From: Stutzerimonas stutzeri
GTDB taxonomy: Bacteria; Pseudomonadota; Gammaproteobacteria; Pseudomonadales; Pseudomonadaceae
NCBI RefSeq assembly: GCF_000590475.1
Contig: NZ_CP007441.1
Location: 2,982,660-3,046,659 of the forward strand
Direction of reading: 5' to 3'
DNA length: 64,000 nt
The stretch's first letter is position 1. Each line of letters begins with the position of its first letter. This document shows positions 43,060 through 52,091 of the stretch, in pieces. Below the pieces are notes generated by a model. It was given only the letters and a program-made list of their open reading frames with translations, was not told the origin of the DNA and searched no databases. The position numbers and the translations under genes were made by a program.

Positions 43060-43989
43060 CTAGCCCAACGCGGTATCGAGAAACATCATGACCGCGAAAC
43101 CCCCCATCAGACCGACCGTTGCCGGGGTCTGATGGCCGTTGCGGTGGGTTTCAGGAATCACCTCGTGCGAAACCACGAAGATCATCGCACCGGCAGCCAG
43201 TCCGAGACTGATCGGGTAAGCGACGGCCAGACCACTGGATATTCCCAGCCCCACCAACGAGCCGAACGGCTCCATCAAGCCAGATGCTGCAGCGACCAAT
43301 ATCGAGCGTCCGGCGGAGAGACCCGTGGTTCGCAAGGCCAGCGCAATGGCCAGACCCTCGGGAATATCTTGTATGGCAATCGCGGTGGTGAGCGGCAAAC
43401 CGACGTTCAAGTCGCCGTTGGCAAAACTCACTCCGATTGCCATGCCTTCCGGAATGTTGTGCAGAATGATGGCAAACACGAATAACCACACTCGGCTTAT
43501 GCGCTGGTGATTGGGCCCGAAGGCACCCGCACTTTCATGCTCGTGTGGCGTGAAATAATCCAGCCCTAGCATGAGCAGCACGCCAATGCCGAGCCCCACC
43601 ACCACGGTTAACGCGGCGGCGGGCCCGCTGCCGAACAGCTCCCTGGCGGCGGCCAGGCCCGGGAGAATCAGCGAGAACGAACTGGCGGCGAGCATCATGC
43701 CGGCAGCGAAGCCCAGCATGCTGTCCTGGGTACGCGTAGATATATTGCTCAGCACAATTGCCATCAGCGCACCTAGCGCCGTAGCAACGAAGCCCGCCGT
43801 ACCACCGAGCAATGCGTAGCGGACGTTACTCTCGTTGCCGTTCTGGAAGGCGTTATAGCCACTTGCAATCGACAACAACAGTACGACTAGAAGTGTGCCT
43901 ACCAAGCCGAATGTAACAACGGGCTTTGCCTGTGCATGCGCGATCCATGTCGAGCGTAGCGTCGCTGCCGCGCTTTGAGTGCTTGCCAT
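43060..43989 (-). CDS. ZIP family metal transporter
   Basis: A 309-residue inner-membrane ZIP transporter, moving zinc or related divalent metal into the cytoplasm. About eight hydrophobic segments are visible. The metal-binding helices carry IILHNIPEGMAIGVSF and AIAIQDIPEGLAIALAL, the HNxPEG and QDxPEG motifs that line the pore, and VSHEVIPETH near the C-terminus. A histidine/glutamate-bearing loop (FTPHEHESAGAFGPNHQ) is cytoplasmic. ATG 43989 was chosen since the upstream extension is not membrane-like. It is monocistronic. GufA-type ZIPs show broad metal range, so zinc is inference. Confidence 0.9.
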   Translation of the reverse strand: MASTQSAAATLRSTWIAHAQAKPVVTFGLVGTLLVVLLLSIASGYNAFQNGNESNVRYALLGGTAGFVATALGALMAIVLSNISTRTQDSMLGFAAGMMLAASSFSLILPGLAAARELFGSGPAAALTVVVGLGIGVLLMLGLDYFTPHEHESAGAFGPNHQRISRVWLFVFAIILHNIPEGMAIGVSFANGDLNVGLPLTTAIAIQDIPEGLAIALALRTTGLSAGRSILVAAASGLMEPFGSLVGLGISSGLAVAYPISLGLAAGAMIFVVSHEVIPETHRNGHQTPATVGLMGGFAVMMFLDTALG

Positions 43990-44261
43990 GATGAAGGCCC
44001 CGATAATGATGTCTTTGTCGCCTGCTGCAATCAATGGAGAGCACGGGCGGCCAAACTGCGAGCGGCCCGCGGACACCACTATGCGCAAGGCACGACGAGC
44101 GTCTTATGGATAGGACCGTAACCGACTCGCCGAGTTTGGATGCGGGGCGTCGGCCGATGCATCGCTTCGAGTCCAATGGGATGCCGGCCCTGGACGGAGC
44201 GGCAGTGATGCTGCAGATGGGGCTGGCTCAGGGCGCATGGAACGGCAGCGAACAGGAATTT
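43990..44261. other. Gap upstream of the ZIP gene
   Basis: No gene supported. A plus-strand frame from 44106 runs into the tRNA terminator and tRNA-Gly and is rejected. The ZIP promoter must lie here; no Zur-type palindrome was recognised. Confidence 0.4.
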
Positions 44262-44304
44262 CAGGCACAAAAAAAGCGACTCAAGGTCGCTTTTTTTGTG
44301 CCTG
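44262..44304 (-). terminator. Terminator of the tRNA-Glu/tRNA-Gly operon
   Basis: CAGGCACAAAAAAAGCGAC, a five-base loop, and its exact complement form a 19-bp perfect hairpin with internal A/T runs, 31 nt past tRNA-Gly. It is symmetrical and can work in both directions. Confidence 0.9.
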
Positions 44305-44334
44305 CGATCGGCCTAAGCCTCTCGCCTGCAAATT

Positions 44335-44410
<76 letters not shown>

Positions 44411-44427
44411 GCTATCTACAACAAAAA

Positions 44428-44503
44428 TGGCGTCCCCTAGGGGACTCGAACCCCTGTTACCGCCGTGAAAGGGCGGTGTCCTAGGCCACTAGACGAAGGG
44501 GAC
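44428..44503 (-). tRNA. tRNA-Glu (TTC)
   Basis: 76 nt on the minus strand, starting GTCCCCTTCGTCTAGTGGCC and ending GGGGACGCCA with encoded CCA. The anticodon loop CTTTCAC reads TTC, and GGTTCGAGTCC is the T-arm. It is the first gene of the two-tRNA operon. Confidence 0.97.
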
Positions 44504-44575
44504 GCAGCCCGGAAACTACAGCTTTCATTCCGGCTTCCAGCGTCTGCGATGTGCTTCACGCTGCAAGTGGCGCGC

Positions 44576-44604
44576 ATTCTATGGAGCCCAAGTAGGGCCG
44601 TCAA
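44576..44604 (-). promoter_or_regulatory. tRNA operon promoter
   Basis: TTGACG (44599-44604), 17 bp, TAGAAT (44576-44581) on the minus strand, followed by a GC-rich GCGCGCC discriminator as expected for a stringently controlled stable-RNA promoter. About 65 nt separate the start point from tRNA-Glu. Confidence 0.85.
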
Positions 44605-44714
44605 GCGCCATTTGAAAAAAATTTCAGAGTTGAATCCGCAAACCGCATTGAGCTATCAGGTTGACATCTAACGCTCTACACTCGCCATAAAACCGCCGGA
44701 GAGAGGTGCGTCTC

Positions 44715-45482
44715 GTGTCCCCAGTTCTGATTGCAGGGTTGGTCATCGCTGGCCTGTTCGTACTAACAGCAATTGGCGTTATCAACCAGATCGTTGAGAA
44801 AAACAATCTGGAAAAGGCTCGCCTGCGAGCCGAGCTCACTGATCGTATGCGCCGCTGTGCCAATCTCTCCGAGAGTTTTCCTGGCCAGATGATGACACCC
44901 GCGCTCAAGTTGCTGCTGACGCGCCTGGAACTACATCTGGGCGAACGGCTGTTGCCCCTGGACAAGAAGAACGCGGCCGTCAGCGCTCGTGTCGACTCGC
45001 TGCGCGGAGCCGTTGCCCAGGGCGAGGAAATTCCGTTACAGAACGCGCCGGTAAAGGTGGTCACCGAGGCCCAAGCCAAGGAAATACGTTTACTGCTGGA
45101 AGACCTGCATGCTCAGATCATCTGGGCCAACAAGCAGAATCAGCTGGATACGGCAGCTGCCAAACGCTGGATGCAGCAGATCCAACGGATGATGGTGATG
45201 CTGCACATCGAGTATTTCTCCAATCTCGGACAGCAAGCCCTGCAGCAAGGCAGTGCGCACAAGGCGCGTCTGGCCTTCGAACGGGGTATTCAGCACGTGC
45301 GCAAGCAACCTAACCCGGTTGATTATCAGGCCCAGTTGGCGCAGCTCGAAGCGAGCTACGCCCACGCCAATAAGCTGGAGCAGACCCAGCAGCAACCGAA
45401 GCTTGACGACCCCAGCGAGCTGACCGATGGTTTGAAAAATCTCGAAAGCGAAGATGACTGGAAAAAGAACAATATTTACTAG
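44715..45482 (+). CDS. Conserved membrane-anchored hypothetical protein
   Basis: A 255-residue protein I do not recognise by function. It has one N-terminal membrane segment (SPVLIAGLVIAGLFVLTAIG), then a helical, charged body with a short coiled stretch (EKNNLEKARLRAELTDRMRR) and a TPR-like pair of helices around GQQALQQGSAHKARLAFERG. It ends in an acidic tail (ESEDDWKKNNIY). The start is a GTG at 44715 with GGAGAGAGG eight bases upstream; a GTG nine bases earlier lacks spacing. It is divergent from the tRNA operon and 121 bp before a glutathione transferase gene. A cytoplasmic-facing scaffold role is possible but unsupported. Confidence 0.75.
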   Translation: MSPVLIAGLVIAGLFVLTAIGVINQIVEKNNLEKARLRAELTDRMRRCANLSESFPGQMMTPALKLLLTRLELHLGERLLPLDKKNAAVSARVDSLRGAVAQGEEIPLQNAPVKVVTEAQAKEIRLLLEDLHAQIIWANKQNQLDTAAAKRWMQQIQRMMVMLHIEYFSNLGQQALQQGSAHKARLAFERGIQHVRKQPNPVDYQAQLAQLEASYAHANKLEQTQQQPKLDDPSELTDGLKNLESEDDWKKNNIY

Positions 45483-45603
45483 GCGTGTGCCGGGACGTAG
45501 CCAGGCAGTGGCCTAAGCAGCAAGACGCACCAGCGATCTTGCATACAACCACGCAATGCTGATCCTCGCACCCGGCCCGCTGCCCCTGTCGTGGAGAATC
45601 TCA

Positions 45604-46287
45604 ATGTCATTGACCGTATTCGGTGCCCCCCTGTCGCCATTCGTTCGCAAAGTCCGCCTTTGCCTGCTGGAGAAAGGTTTGGACTATCAGCTCGAAGTCG
45701 TCATGCCGTTTACCCCACCCGAGTGGTATCTGCAACTCAACCCACTTGGCCGCATTCCGGCCATGAAGGACGGAGAGTTGTGCTTGGCCGACTCCAGCGT
45801 GATCTGCCAATACCTTGAAGAGACCTACGAACAGACCACGCGACTGTACGGAAACACCTCAGTGGCACGTGCAAGGATTCGCTGGCTGGAGAAATACGCC
45901 GATTACGAGCTCGCGCCTCTGACTACCTTCGGCGTTTTCCGCAACCGCGTGCTGAAACCGAGCGCCGGCCATCCGTGCAATGAAGAAGGCGTGCAAACCG
46001 CGCTGAACCAAAAACTGCCACCGCACTTCGACTATCTCGAACAGCAGCTGGGCGAGCGACCTTATTTTGTTGGCGATCAACTCTCGATGGCGGACATCGC
46101 CTTCACCTGCCAGTTGATCAACATGGAGTATGGCGGCGAGCTCATCGACGCCGATCGCTGGCCGAAGCTGGCAGGACATTTTGCACGGGTGAAAGCAATC
46201 GCCTCGGTGCAAAGCCTGCTTCCCAGCGAACAGCGAATGACTGCCAAGCTCATTGAAATGGGCAAGAAGGCGATGCAGCCCGACTGA
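45604..46287 (+). CDS. Glutathione S-transferase family protein
   Basis: A 227-residue cytosolic glutathione transferase. The thioredoxin-fold N-terminus reads VFGAPLSPFVRKVRLCLLEK with a Ser/Pro active-site region, followed by NPLGRIPAMKDGELCLADSS, the cis-proline and glutathione gamma-glutamyl binding (DSS) motif. The all-helical C-terminal domain includes YFVGDQLSMADIAFTCQL, the N-capping box. GGAG sits seven bases before the ATG. Its electrophilic substrate cannot be told. A glutathione peroxidase gene lies nearby on the other strand, but the two are not one operon. Confidence 0.9.
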   Translation: MSLTVFGAPLSPFVRKVRLCLLEKGLDYQLEVVMPFTPPEWYLQLNPLGRIPAMKDGELCLADSSVICQYLEETYEQTTRLYGNTSVARARIRWLEKYADYELAPLTTFGVFRNRVLKPSAGHPCNEEGVQTALNQKLPPHFDYLEQQLGERPYFVGDQLSMADIAFTCQLINMEYGGELIDADRWPKLAGHFARVKAIASVQSLLPSEQRMTAKLIEMGKKAMQPD

Positions 46288-46469
46288 CTTCGCTGGGCCT
46301 GCGTTAGCGGAAAGCAAGAGCTTCACCCGGGCTGCCTCTTCCAAAGACAGCGGACGCGCACTGGATCTGAGGTGCGCCGCCCTGCGGCGAATAGCTTTAT
46401 GCAGGGACCGAACCTGATCAAGGGCACCCTGCGCGGCTGCATGCCAGACACCAGCGAGCCCTAGCCCAT

Positions 46470-47348
46470 TTAAAGCAGGCGAATGCCCACCCACTGCCGA
46501 GCAAATTGATAGGCGCAGCGGCCGTTGCGGTTGCCCCGCGCGGTAGCCCAGCGAATCGCGTCCTTCTCTAACGCATCATCCCAATGCCAACTCAGCCCGG
46601 CCTGCTCGGCCAAAGAGCCAATCCAGTGCCGCACCACGTTCAGATAGTGCTCCTGACTGAACGGATAGAACGACAGCCAAAGGCCGAAGCGATCCGACAG
46701 GGCAATCTTGTCTTCCACCGCTTCGTTGGGATGCAGTTCGCCGTCGATCATCTGCCAGTTCTCGTTATCACTCTGACGCTCAGGCACCAGATGCCGGCGA
46801 TTCGATGTGGCGTACAGCAGAACGTTTTCCGGGGCACGCTCTAGAGAGCCGTCCAGCACGCTTTTCAGAACGCGGTAGTCGCCCTCTCCCGCCTCGAATG
46901 AAAGATCATCACAAAACACCACGAAATGCTGCGACTGGCCGGCAAGCTGATCGACGACTTTTGGCAGATCTGCCAGATGGTCGCGCTCGATTTCGATCAG
47001 GCGCAGGCCTGCAGGCGCATGCTCAGCCAGTAGCGCGCGGATCAGCGAAGACTTACCTGTCCCGCGCGCGCCCCAGAGCAAGACGTGGTTCGCCGGCAAG
47101 CCGGAAACGAACTGGCGGGTATTGTTCGACAACAGCTCGCGCTGCCGATCGATACCGATCAGATCCGCCAGGTTCAGGTCGAGCGACACGTTCAGCGGCT
47201 GCAAATAGCCGCCCTGCCCCTCGCGGTGCCAGCGCGCCGCCAAACTACGGCTCCAATCCATTGGACCACGTGGCGCCGGAAGCAAAGGTTCAAGACGCGC
47301 CATCAGTGCATCGGCGCGTTGCAGAAAGGCTTTCAACTCGGCATCCAT
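46470..47348 (-). CDS. AAA-type ATPase, DUF815 family
   Basis: A 292-residue P-loop ATPase of the DUF815 family. Walker A is LLWGARGTGKSSLIRALLAE, Walker B FVVFCDDLSFE, and an Asn/Arg sensor region follows in LLYATSNRRHLVPER and IALSDRFGLWLSFYPF. The N-terminal 70 residues form a helical cap. The family is widespread with no assigned reaction. ATG 47348 was chosen because it starts the conserved MDAELKAFLQRADAL. It lies 54 bp downstream of the glutathione peroxidase gene on the same strand, with msrB further up, so all three may share a transcript, though co-function is not shown. Confidence 0.85.
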   Translation of the reverse strand: MDAELKAFLQRADALMARLEPLLPAPRGPMDWSRSLAARWHREGQGGYLQPLNVSLDLNLADLIGIDRQRELLSNNTRQFVSGLPANHVLLWGARGTGKSSLIRALLAEHAPAGLRLIEIERDHLADLPKVVDQLAGQSQHFVVFCDDLSFEAGEGDYRVLKSVLDGSLERAPENVLLYATSNRRHLVPERQSDNENWQMIDGELHPNEAVEDKIALSDRFGLWLSFYPFSQEHYLNVVRHWIGSLAEQAGLSWHWDDALEKDAIRWATARGNRNGRCAYQFARQWVGIRLL

Positions 47349-47402
47349 TAAACGACTCCATGATGAGCATGCACACGCCCTTTCAGGCACTGCTGCGATG
47401 GG

Positions 47403-47885
47403 TTACAAATGAGCTTCGATGTGCGCTGCTAGCGCCTCCGGATGAGTGCGCGAAGAGAAACGCTCAACCGAACGCCCGTCGTCAGCGATCAGAAACTTGG
47501 TGAAGTTCCACTTGATCGCCTTGCTACCAAGCAAGCCCGGGGCGCGCTTCTTCAGTTGCACGAACAACGGGTGGGCGTCCCCACCGTTGACCTGGATCTT
47601 GGCAAACAGGGGGAAACTGACGCCGAAATTGCGCTCGCAGAAGGTCGCGATCTGCCCCTCCTCGCCCGGTTCCTGATGGCCGAACTGGTCACAGGGAAAC
47701 CCAAGCACCACCAGCCCCTGCTGCTGATAGCGCCTCCAGAGTGCCTCCAGCCCTTTGTACTGGGGCGTGAATCCACACTCGCTGGCCGTATTGACCACCA
47801 GCAGAACCTTTGCATCGAAGTCGGCAAGAGTCTTCTGCTGGCCGTCAATGGTGACGCAGGGGATGTCAAACAGAGGATCGCGCAT
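47403..47885 (-). CDS. Glutathione/thioredoxin-dependent peroxidase (GPx family)
   Basis: A 160-residue GPx-family peroxidase that reduces hydroperoxides in the cytoplasm. The peroxidatic cysteine stands in VNTASECGFTPQY, with the supporting Gln in the following residues. The resolving-type cysteine is in VVLGFPCDQFGHQEPG, and WNFTKFLI holds the conserved Trp/Asn. A second Cys in that loop suggests use of thioredoxin rather than glutathione, as in most bacterial GPx. It is 33 bp downstream of msrB, pairing two oxidative-damage enzymes. Confidence 0.92.
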   Translation of the reverse strand: MRDPLFDIPCVTIDGQQKTLADFDAKVLLVVNTASECGFTPQYKGLEALWRRYQQQGLVVLGFPCDQFGHQEPGEEGQIATFCERNFGVSFPLFAKIQVNGGDAHPLFVQLKKRAPGLLGSKAIKWNFTKFLIADDGRSVERFSSRTHPEALAAHIEAHL

Positions 47886-47918
47886 GGCGGTATCCTGTTG
47901 ACGCGTTGCGAAGTGCCT

Positions 47919-48317
47919 TCAGGCGTCGCGCGGCTTGTGATTGAGGGATGCTGAATTGATGCAGTAGCGCAGACCGGTCGGCGCTGGGCCGTCCGGGAAT
48001 ACATGGCCCAGATGGGCATCACAGCGAGCGCATTTAACTTCGATACGATGCATGCCGTGAGTGAAGTCGTCGACGCTGGTGATGGCTGTGTCGCTGACGG
48101 GCTGGAAATAACTCGGCCAGCCACAGCCGGAATCGAACTTGGCGTCCGAGTCGAACAACGGCGTATCGCAACAGGCGCAGTGATAAATACCGGGCACCTT
48201 GGTGTCGTTGTACTTGCCAGTGAAAGGGCGCTCGGTCGCGCCCAGCCGGCAGACCTGAAACTGCTCGTCGGAGAGCTCTTCACGCCAGGTTTCGAGCGGT
48301 TTTTCTAGCTTGTCCAT
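47919..48317 (-). CDS. msrB: Peptide methionine-(R)-sulfoxide reductase
   Basis: A 132-residue MsrB, repairing the R form of methionine sulfoxide in proteins. Two CxxC pairs (HCACCDTPLF and KCARCDAHLGH) bind structural zinc. GWPSYFQPV and GLRYCINSASL give the substrate pocket and the catalytic cysteine. ATG 48317 has GAGGTG at a good distance, and the long upstream open frame is not family sequence. It is divergent from alaA and the first gene of a probable msrB-gpx-ATPase transcript, matching the order in P. aeruginosa. Confidence 0.95.
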   Translation of the reverse strand: MDKLEKPLETWREELSDEQFQVCRLGATERPFTGKYNDTKVPGIYHCACCDTPLFDSDAKFDSGCGWPSYFQPVSDTAITSVDDFTHGMHRIEVKCARCDAHLGHVFPDGPAPTGLRYCINSASLNHKPRDA

Positions 48318-48508
48318 CGGTACACCTCGTGATGTTAAAAAAGGCGGATCTGTACCTTTTCCGGTGGTCGGGCCGCACGTATGATGCGTTGCTCTTAGAC
48401 GCCTAGTCTGGCAGCGGGCTTTCAAGCTGCCAAGGCGCCCGGGTTCATGCCAAACGCCGCCAGCCTTCGACAAGCCAGGCGCGTCTTCACTTCGGGACAT
48501 TCAGGATC

Positions 48509-49720
48509 ATGCAGGTCAGCAAATCGAACAAGCTCGCCAATGTCTGCTACGACATCCGTGGGCCAGTGCTCAAGCACGCCAAACGCCTGGAAGAGGAAGG
48601 CCATCGCATCCTCAAGCTGAACATCGGCAACCCGGCGCCGTTCGGTTTCGAAGCGCCGGAGGAAATCCTTCAGGACGTGATCCGCAACCTGCCTACGGCA
48701 CAAGGTTACAGCGATTCCAAAGGTTTGTTCAGCGCGCGCAAAGCCATCATGCAGTACTACCAGCAGAAGCAGGTAGAAGGCGTGACCATCGAGGACATCT
48801 ACCTCGGCAACGGCGTGTCCGAGCTGATCGTGATGTCCATGCAGGCGCTGCTCAACAACGGCGACGAGGTCTTGATTCCAGCACCGGATTATCCACTCTG
48901 GACCGCCGCGGTGAGCCTGGCCGGCGGCAAGCCGGTGCACTACCTGTGTGATGAGCAGGCCAACTGGTGGCCGGATCTGGCGGACATCAAGGCCAAGATC
49001 ACGCCCAACACCAAGGCGCTGGTACTGATCAATCCGAACAACCCGACCGGCGCCGTCTATCCGCGAGAAGTACTGGAAGGCATGGTCGAACTGGCCCGTC
49101 AGCACAAGCTGGTGCTGTTCTCCGACGAGATCTACGACAAGATTCTCTACGACGATGCAGTGCACGTGTGCACGGCATCTCTCGCCCCTGACGTGCTCTG
49201 CCTGACGTTCAACGGCCTGTCCAAGTCCTACCGGGTCGCCGGCTTCCGCTCCGGCTGGGTGATGATCTCTGGCCCCAAGCACAAGGCGCAGAGCTATATC
49301 GAAGGGATCGACATACTTGCCAACATGCGCCTGTGCGCCAACGTGCCGTCGCAGCATGCCATCCAGACGGCCCTCGGCGGCTATCAGAGCATCAACGACC
49401 TGGTGCTTCCGCCGGGCCGACTGCTCGAGCAACGCAACCGCACCTGGGAATTGCTTAACGACATTCCCGGCGTCAGCTGTGTGAAACCGATGGGCGCCCT
49501 CTACGCGTTCCCACGAATCGATCCGAAGATCTGCCCGATCCACAACGACGAGAAGTTCGTGCTCGACCTGTTGTTGTCCGAAAAGCTGCTGATTGTCCAG
49601 GGTACCGCCTTCAATTGGCCATGGCCGGACCACTTCCGCGTGGTCACCCTGCCCCGGGTGGATGATCTCGAGCAGGCGATCGGCCGCATCGGCAGCTTTC
49701 TCAAGACCTACAGTCAGTAG
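48509..49720 (+). CDS. alaA: Alanine aminotransferase AlaA
   Basis: A 403-residue fold-type I PLP aminotransferase of the AlaA (YfbQ) group, making alanine from pyruvate and glutamate. Signposts are LKLNIGNPAPFGFEAPEE, YSDSKGLFSARKAI, PDYPLWTAAVSLAGG, VLINPNNPTGAVYPREVLEG, FSDEIYDKILYDD (PLP aspartate), the PLP lysine in FNGLSKSYRVAGFRSGW, and the substrate arginine near DHFRVVTLP. The start at 48509 lies 191 bp from the divergent msrB. A small conserved gene follows four bases after its stop. Confidence 0.95.
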   Translation: MQVSKSNKLANVCYDIRGPVLKHAKRLEEEGHRILKLNIGNPAPFGFEAPEEILQDVIRNLPTAQGYSDSKGLFSARKAIMQYYQQKQVEGVTIEDIYLGNGVSELIVMSMQALLNNGDEVLIPAPDYPLWTAAVSLAGGKPVHYLCDEQANWWPDLADIKAKITPNTKALVLINPNNPTGAVYPREVLEGMVELARQHKLVLFSDEIYDKILYDDAVHVCTASLAPDVLCLTFNGLSKSYRVAGFRSGWVMISGPKHKAQSYIEGIDILANMRLCANVPSQHAIQTALGGYQSINDLVLPPGRLLEQRNRTWELLNDIPGVSCVKPMGALYAFPRIDPKICPIHNDEKFVLDLLLSEKLLIVQGTAFNWPWPDHFRVVTLPRVDDLEQAIGRIGSFLKTYSQ

Positions 49721-49724
49721 TTAG

Positions 49725-50168
49725 ATGGATTTGCAGATCGATGACTTCTACCGGGACGCCGCGGCAAGCCTGCTGATGCTCTATCAGGCGTTTCCACGGA
49801 AGATCACCCTGTATGTAGAAGACCTCATCGGCCATGAAGAGCCGGACGAGTTCGGCCTGCCCAGCAAGCGACACCAGAGTTGTCTCGGCGCGCTGCTGTG
49901 GCTGGCCGAAGAAGGCTATCTGCGCTTCGAAAGCACCATTCAATTTCTCGCCGTCGATCAGGCTGTGCTGACCGAGAAGGCATTCCTGCGCCTGACCCGT
50001 ACGCTCGACGAAATCCCGAACGGCGTCGAATCCCTACCGCCCAGCGTACGCCGGGTGCACTCGAGCCTGGCTAACCAGCTTCGCCAGGCGTTACAGGAAG
50101 GTCATGGCGAACGGCTCGCGCGGCTGACTCGACAGCTGTTCGCCAGCACCCTATCCAGCCAGTCCTGA
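49725..50168 (+). CDS. Conserved hypothetical protein between alaA and htpX
   Basis: A 147-residue, mostly helical, acidic protein with no motif I can name. It starts four bases after the alaA stop, so it is almost certainly translated with alaA. The gene occupies the same place between alaA and htpX in P. aeruginosa, which supports it being real. Features seen: MDLQIDDFYRDAAASLLMLY, a central PSKRHQSCLGALLWLAEEGY that could form a winged-helix core, and a C-terminal helix rich in Arg/Leu. No membrane segment or signal peptide. Confidence 0.8.
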   Translation: MDLQIDDFYRDAAASLLMLYQAFPRKITLYVEDLIGHEEPDEFGLPSKRHQSCLGALLWLAEEGYLRFESTIQFLAVDQAVLTEKAFLRLTRTLDEIPNGVESLPPSVRRVHSSLANQLRQALQEGHGERLARLTRQLFASTLSSQS

Positions 50169-50282
50169 GCCCATCGGCGATACAGGCGACATAGCTTGAA
50201 ATAGTCGCCCGGTTGAATCGCGCCGGCCCGCCCCTTATATAGCCTATCGTTCTTTATTGTTCCCCTTGGAGTCTGCCGCAAC

Positions 50283-51155
50283 ATGATGCGCATTTTCTTG
50301 TTCCTGGCCACTAACCTGGCTGTATTGGTTGTTGCCAGCATCACCCTGAAGCTACTCGGAGTGGATCGTTACACGGGTCAGAACTACGGCAGCCTGCTGG
50401 TGTTCTGTGCCGTCTTCGGGTTCGCAGGCGCACTGGTTTCGCTGTTCATCTCCAAGTGGATGGCGAAAATGAGTACACGCACAGAAATTATCAGCCAACC
50501 CCGCACGCGCCATGAGCAATGGCTGCTGCAAACGGTCGAGCAGCTTTCCCGCGACGCCGGCATCAAGATGCCGGAAGTGGGTATCTTCCCCGCCTACGAA
50601 GCCAACGCGTTCGCCACCGGCTGGAACAAAAACGATGCGCTCGTCGCCGTCAGCCAAGGCTTGCTCGAGCGTTTTTCGCCGGATGAGGTCAAGGCCGTAC
50701 TGGCTCATGAGATCGGTCATGTGTCCAACGGCGACATGGTGACCCTGGCGCTGATCCAGGGCGTGGTGAACACCTTCGTCATGTTCTTTGCCCGGATCTT
50801 CGGCAGCTTCGTCGATCGCGCGATCCTGAAAAACGAAGACGGCCATGGTATCGGCTACTTCGTCGCGACCATCTTTGCGGAACTGGTGCTAGGCATTCTC
50901 GCCAGCATCATCGTCATGTGGTTCTCGCGCAAACGTGAGTTCCGCGCCGACGAAGCGGGCGCCCAACTGGCCGGCACCAGCGCGATGATCGGTGCCCTGC
51001 AGCGGTTGCGCACGGAACAGGGCGTGCCGGTGGATATGCCGGACAGTCTCAAGGCCTTCAGCATCAACGGATCCCTGCGTAACGGCCTGGCGGGCCTGCT
51101 GATGACGCACCCATCGCTGGAAGACCGCATCGAGGCCCTGCGCCAACGCGGTTAA
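50283..51155 (+). CDS. htpX: Membrane metalloprotease HtpX
   Basis: A 290-residue inner-membrane zinc protease that degrades misfolded membrane proteins together with FtsH. Two N-terminal membrane segments (IFLFLATNLAVLVVASITLK and SLLVFCAVFGFAGALVSLFI) precede the catalytic HEIGH in VLAHEIGHVSNGDM. Two further hydrophobic stretches and the third zinc ligand EFRADEAGAQLAG follow. The first of two adjacent ATGs is taken. It is followed by a GC hairpin at 51170. Heat-shock or CpxR control is known elsewhere but no site was recognised here. Confidence 0.95.
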   Translation: MMRIFLFLATNLAVLVVASITLKLLGVDRYTGQNYGSLLVFCAVFGFAGALVSLFISKWMAKMSTRTEIISQPRTRHEQWLLQTVEQLSRDAGIKMPEVGIFPAYEANAFATGWNKNDALVAVSQGLLERFSPDEVKAVLAHEIGHVSNGDMVTLALIQGVVNTFVMFFARIFGSFVDRAILKNEDGHGIGYFVATIFAELVLGILASIIVMWFSRKREFRADEAGAQLAGTSAMIGALQRLRTEQGVPVDMPDSLKAFSINGSLRNGLAGLLMTHPSLEDRIEALRQRG

Positions 51156-51169
51156 GCGCGATCAAACAC

Positions 51170-51191
51170 GAGGGCGGTGTCGGCCGCCCTC
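51170..51191. terminator. Hairpin after htpX
   Basis: GAGGGCGG, loop TGTCGG, CCGCCCTC: a perfect 8-bp GC stem 15 bp past the htpX stop and before the converging tpm gene. No clear T-run. Confidence 0.5.
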
Positions 51192-51355
51192 AGCCCTGAC
51201 ATGCAAAAGCGACGCCCCGAACCTCGACGCTCATCAGCCCAGATCGCGCCTAGGCGCAAGCTGAGACGGGAACGTTGACCCGAAGTTCTCGACACCCCAA
51301 AAGCCTCTCTTCGAGGCGCTCTAGAACACACTTCGCCAGCGTAGCGGGGGCCGCT

Positions 51356-52021
51356 CTACCAGCGGCCATCGAGTCGATAGCAGCTTTCATCCAGACGCGT
51401 CAGACCACGCTGGAGAAACTTCCAGTTGCCGTCGTCGTCCAGCACGTTTGCCCGCTCCAGTATTTCGAGATGCCAACTCGAGCCCAAGGACTGCCGAATT
51501 TCGGTGTCACTCACCGCAAATGGCGGACCGGCCATTTGCTCCTGCTCGTAATCCAGAGTGATCAGCAAGCCCTTGCAGTTCGGTGCAAGAATGTTCATCA
51601 GATGTGCGACGTAGCGCTGACGCATATCTGGGGGCAAGGCAATCAGCGCAGCACGATCGTAGAGCCCTTGACAGTCAGCCACGTCGCGGTGGGTCAGAGC
51701 GAAGAAATCGCCACAGAAGATTTCCAGCGCACCGGCTCGATAGACCTTGAACTCACCCTGGGCACTTACCTCGGCTGCCAAATGCCGCCCGGCGAAAAAA
51801 TCTTCGACCGCGCGCTCGCTCAGCTCGATGCCAAGCACCGCAAAACCCTGTTCTGACAACCAGGCCATGTCGAGGCTCTTGCCACACAGCGGCACCAGTA
51901 CACGTGCGCCTTTGGCCAGCTGTAAATCCGGCCAATAGCGACGAAGATAAGGATTGACATCGTTCAGGTGAAAACCGATCTCATTGCGTGCCCAGCGTCG
52001 TTTCCAGAACCCTTCATCCAT
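51356..52021 (-). CDS. tpm: Thiopurine S-methyltransferase
   Basis: A 221-residue SAM-dependent methyltransferase of the TPMT family. N-terminal FWKRRWARNEIGFHL is the family opening. ARVLVPLCGKSLDMAWLSEQ is the SAM motif I, VLGIELSERAVEDFF motif II, and YDRAALIALPPDMRQRY the motif around the acceptor site. Pseudomonas Tpm methylates thiols and selenium/tellurium oxyanions, giving volatile products and tellurite tolerance. It sits after htpX, as in P. aeruginosa, and only 70 bp beyond the fleR stop on the same strand. Confidence 0.93.
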   Translation of the reverse strand: MDEGFWKRRWARNEIGFHLNDVNPYLRRYWPDLQLAKGARVLVPLCGKSLDMAWLSEQGFAVLGIELSERAVEDFFAGRHLAAEVSAQGEFKVYRAGALEIFCGDFFALTHRDVADCQGLYDRAALIALPPDMRQRYVAHLMNILAPNCKGLLITLDYEQEQMAGPPFAVSDTEIRQSLGSSWHLEILERANVLDDDGNWKFLQRGLTRLDESCYRLDGRW

Positions 52022-52091
52022 ATCCAGACCCTCATGAGCGATGACGGCCAGAGCTTATCAGAGCTACCGGTAGCGATCGCCTCTAGGCGGT

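Noticed and set aside
48422..49633. 403-codon minus-strand open frame opposite alaA
   Set aside because: Complete overlap with alaA, whose PLP motifs are intact; the mirror frame resembles no family.
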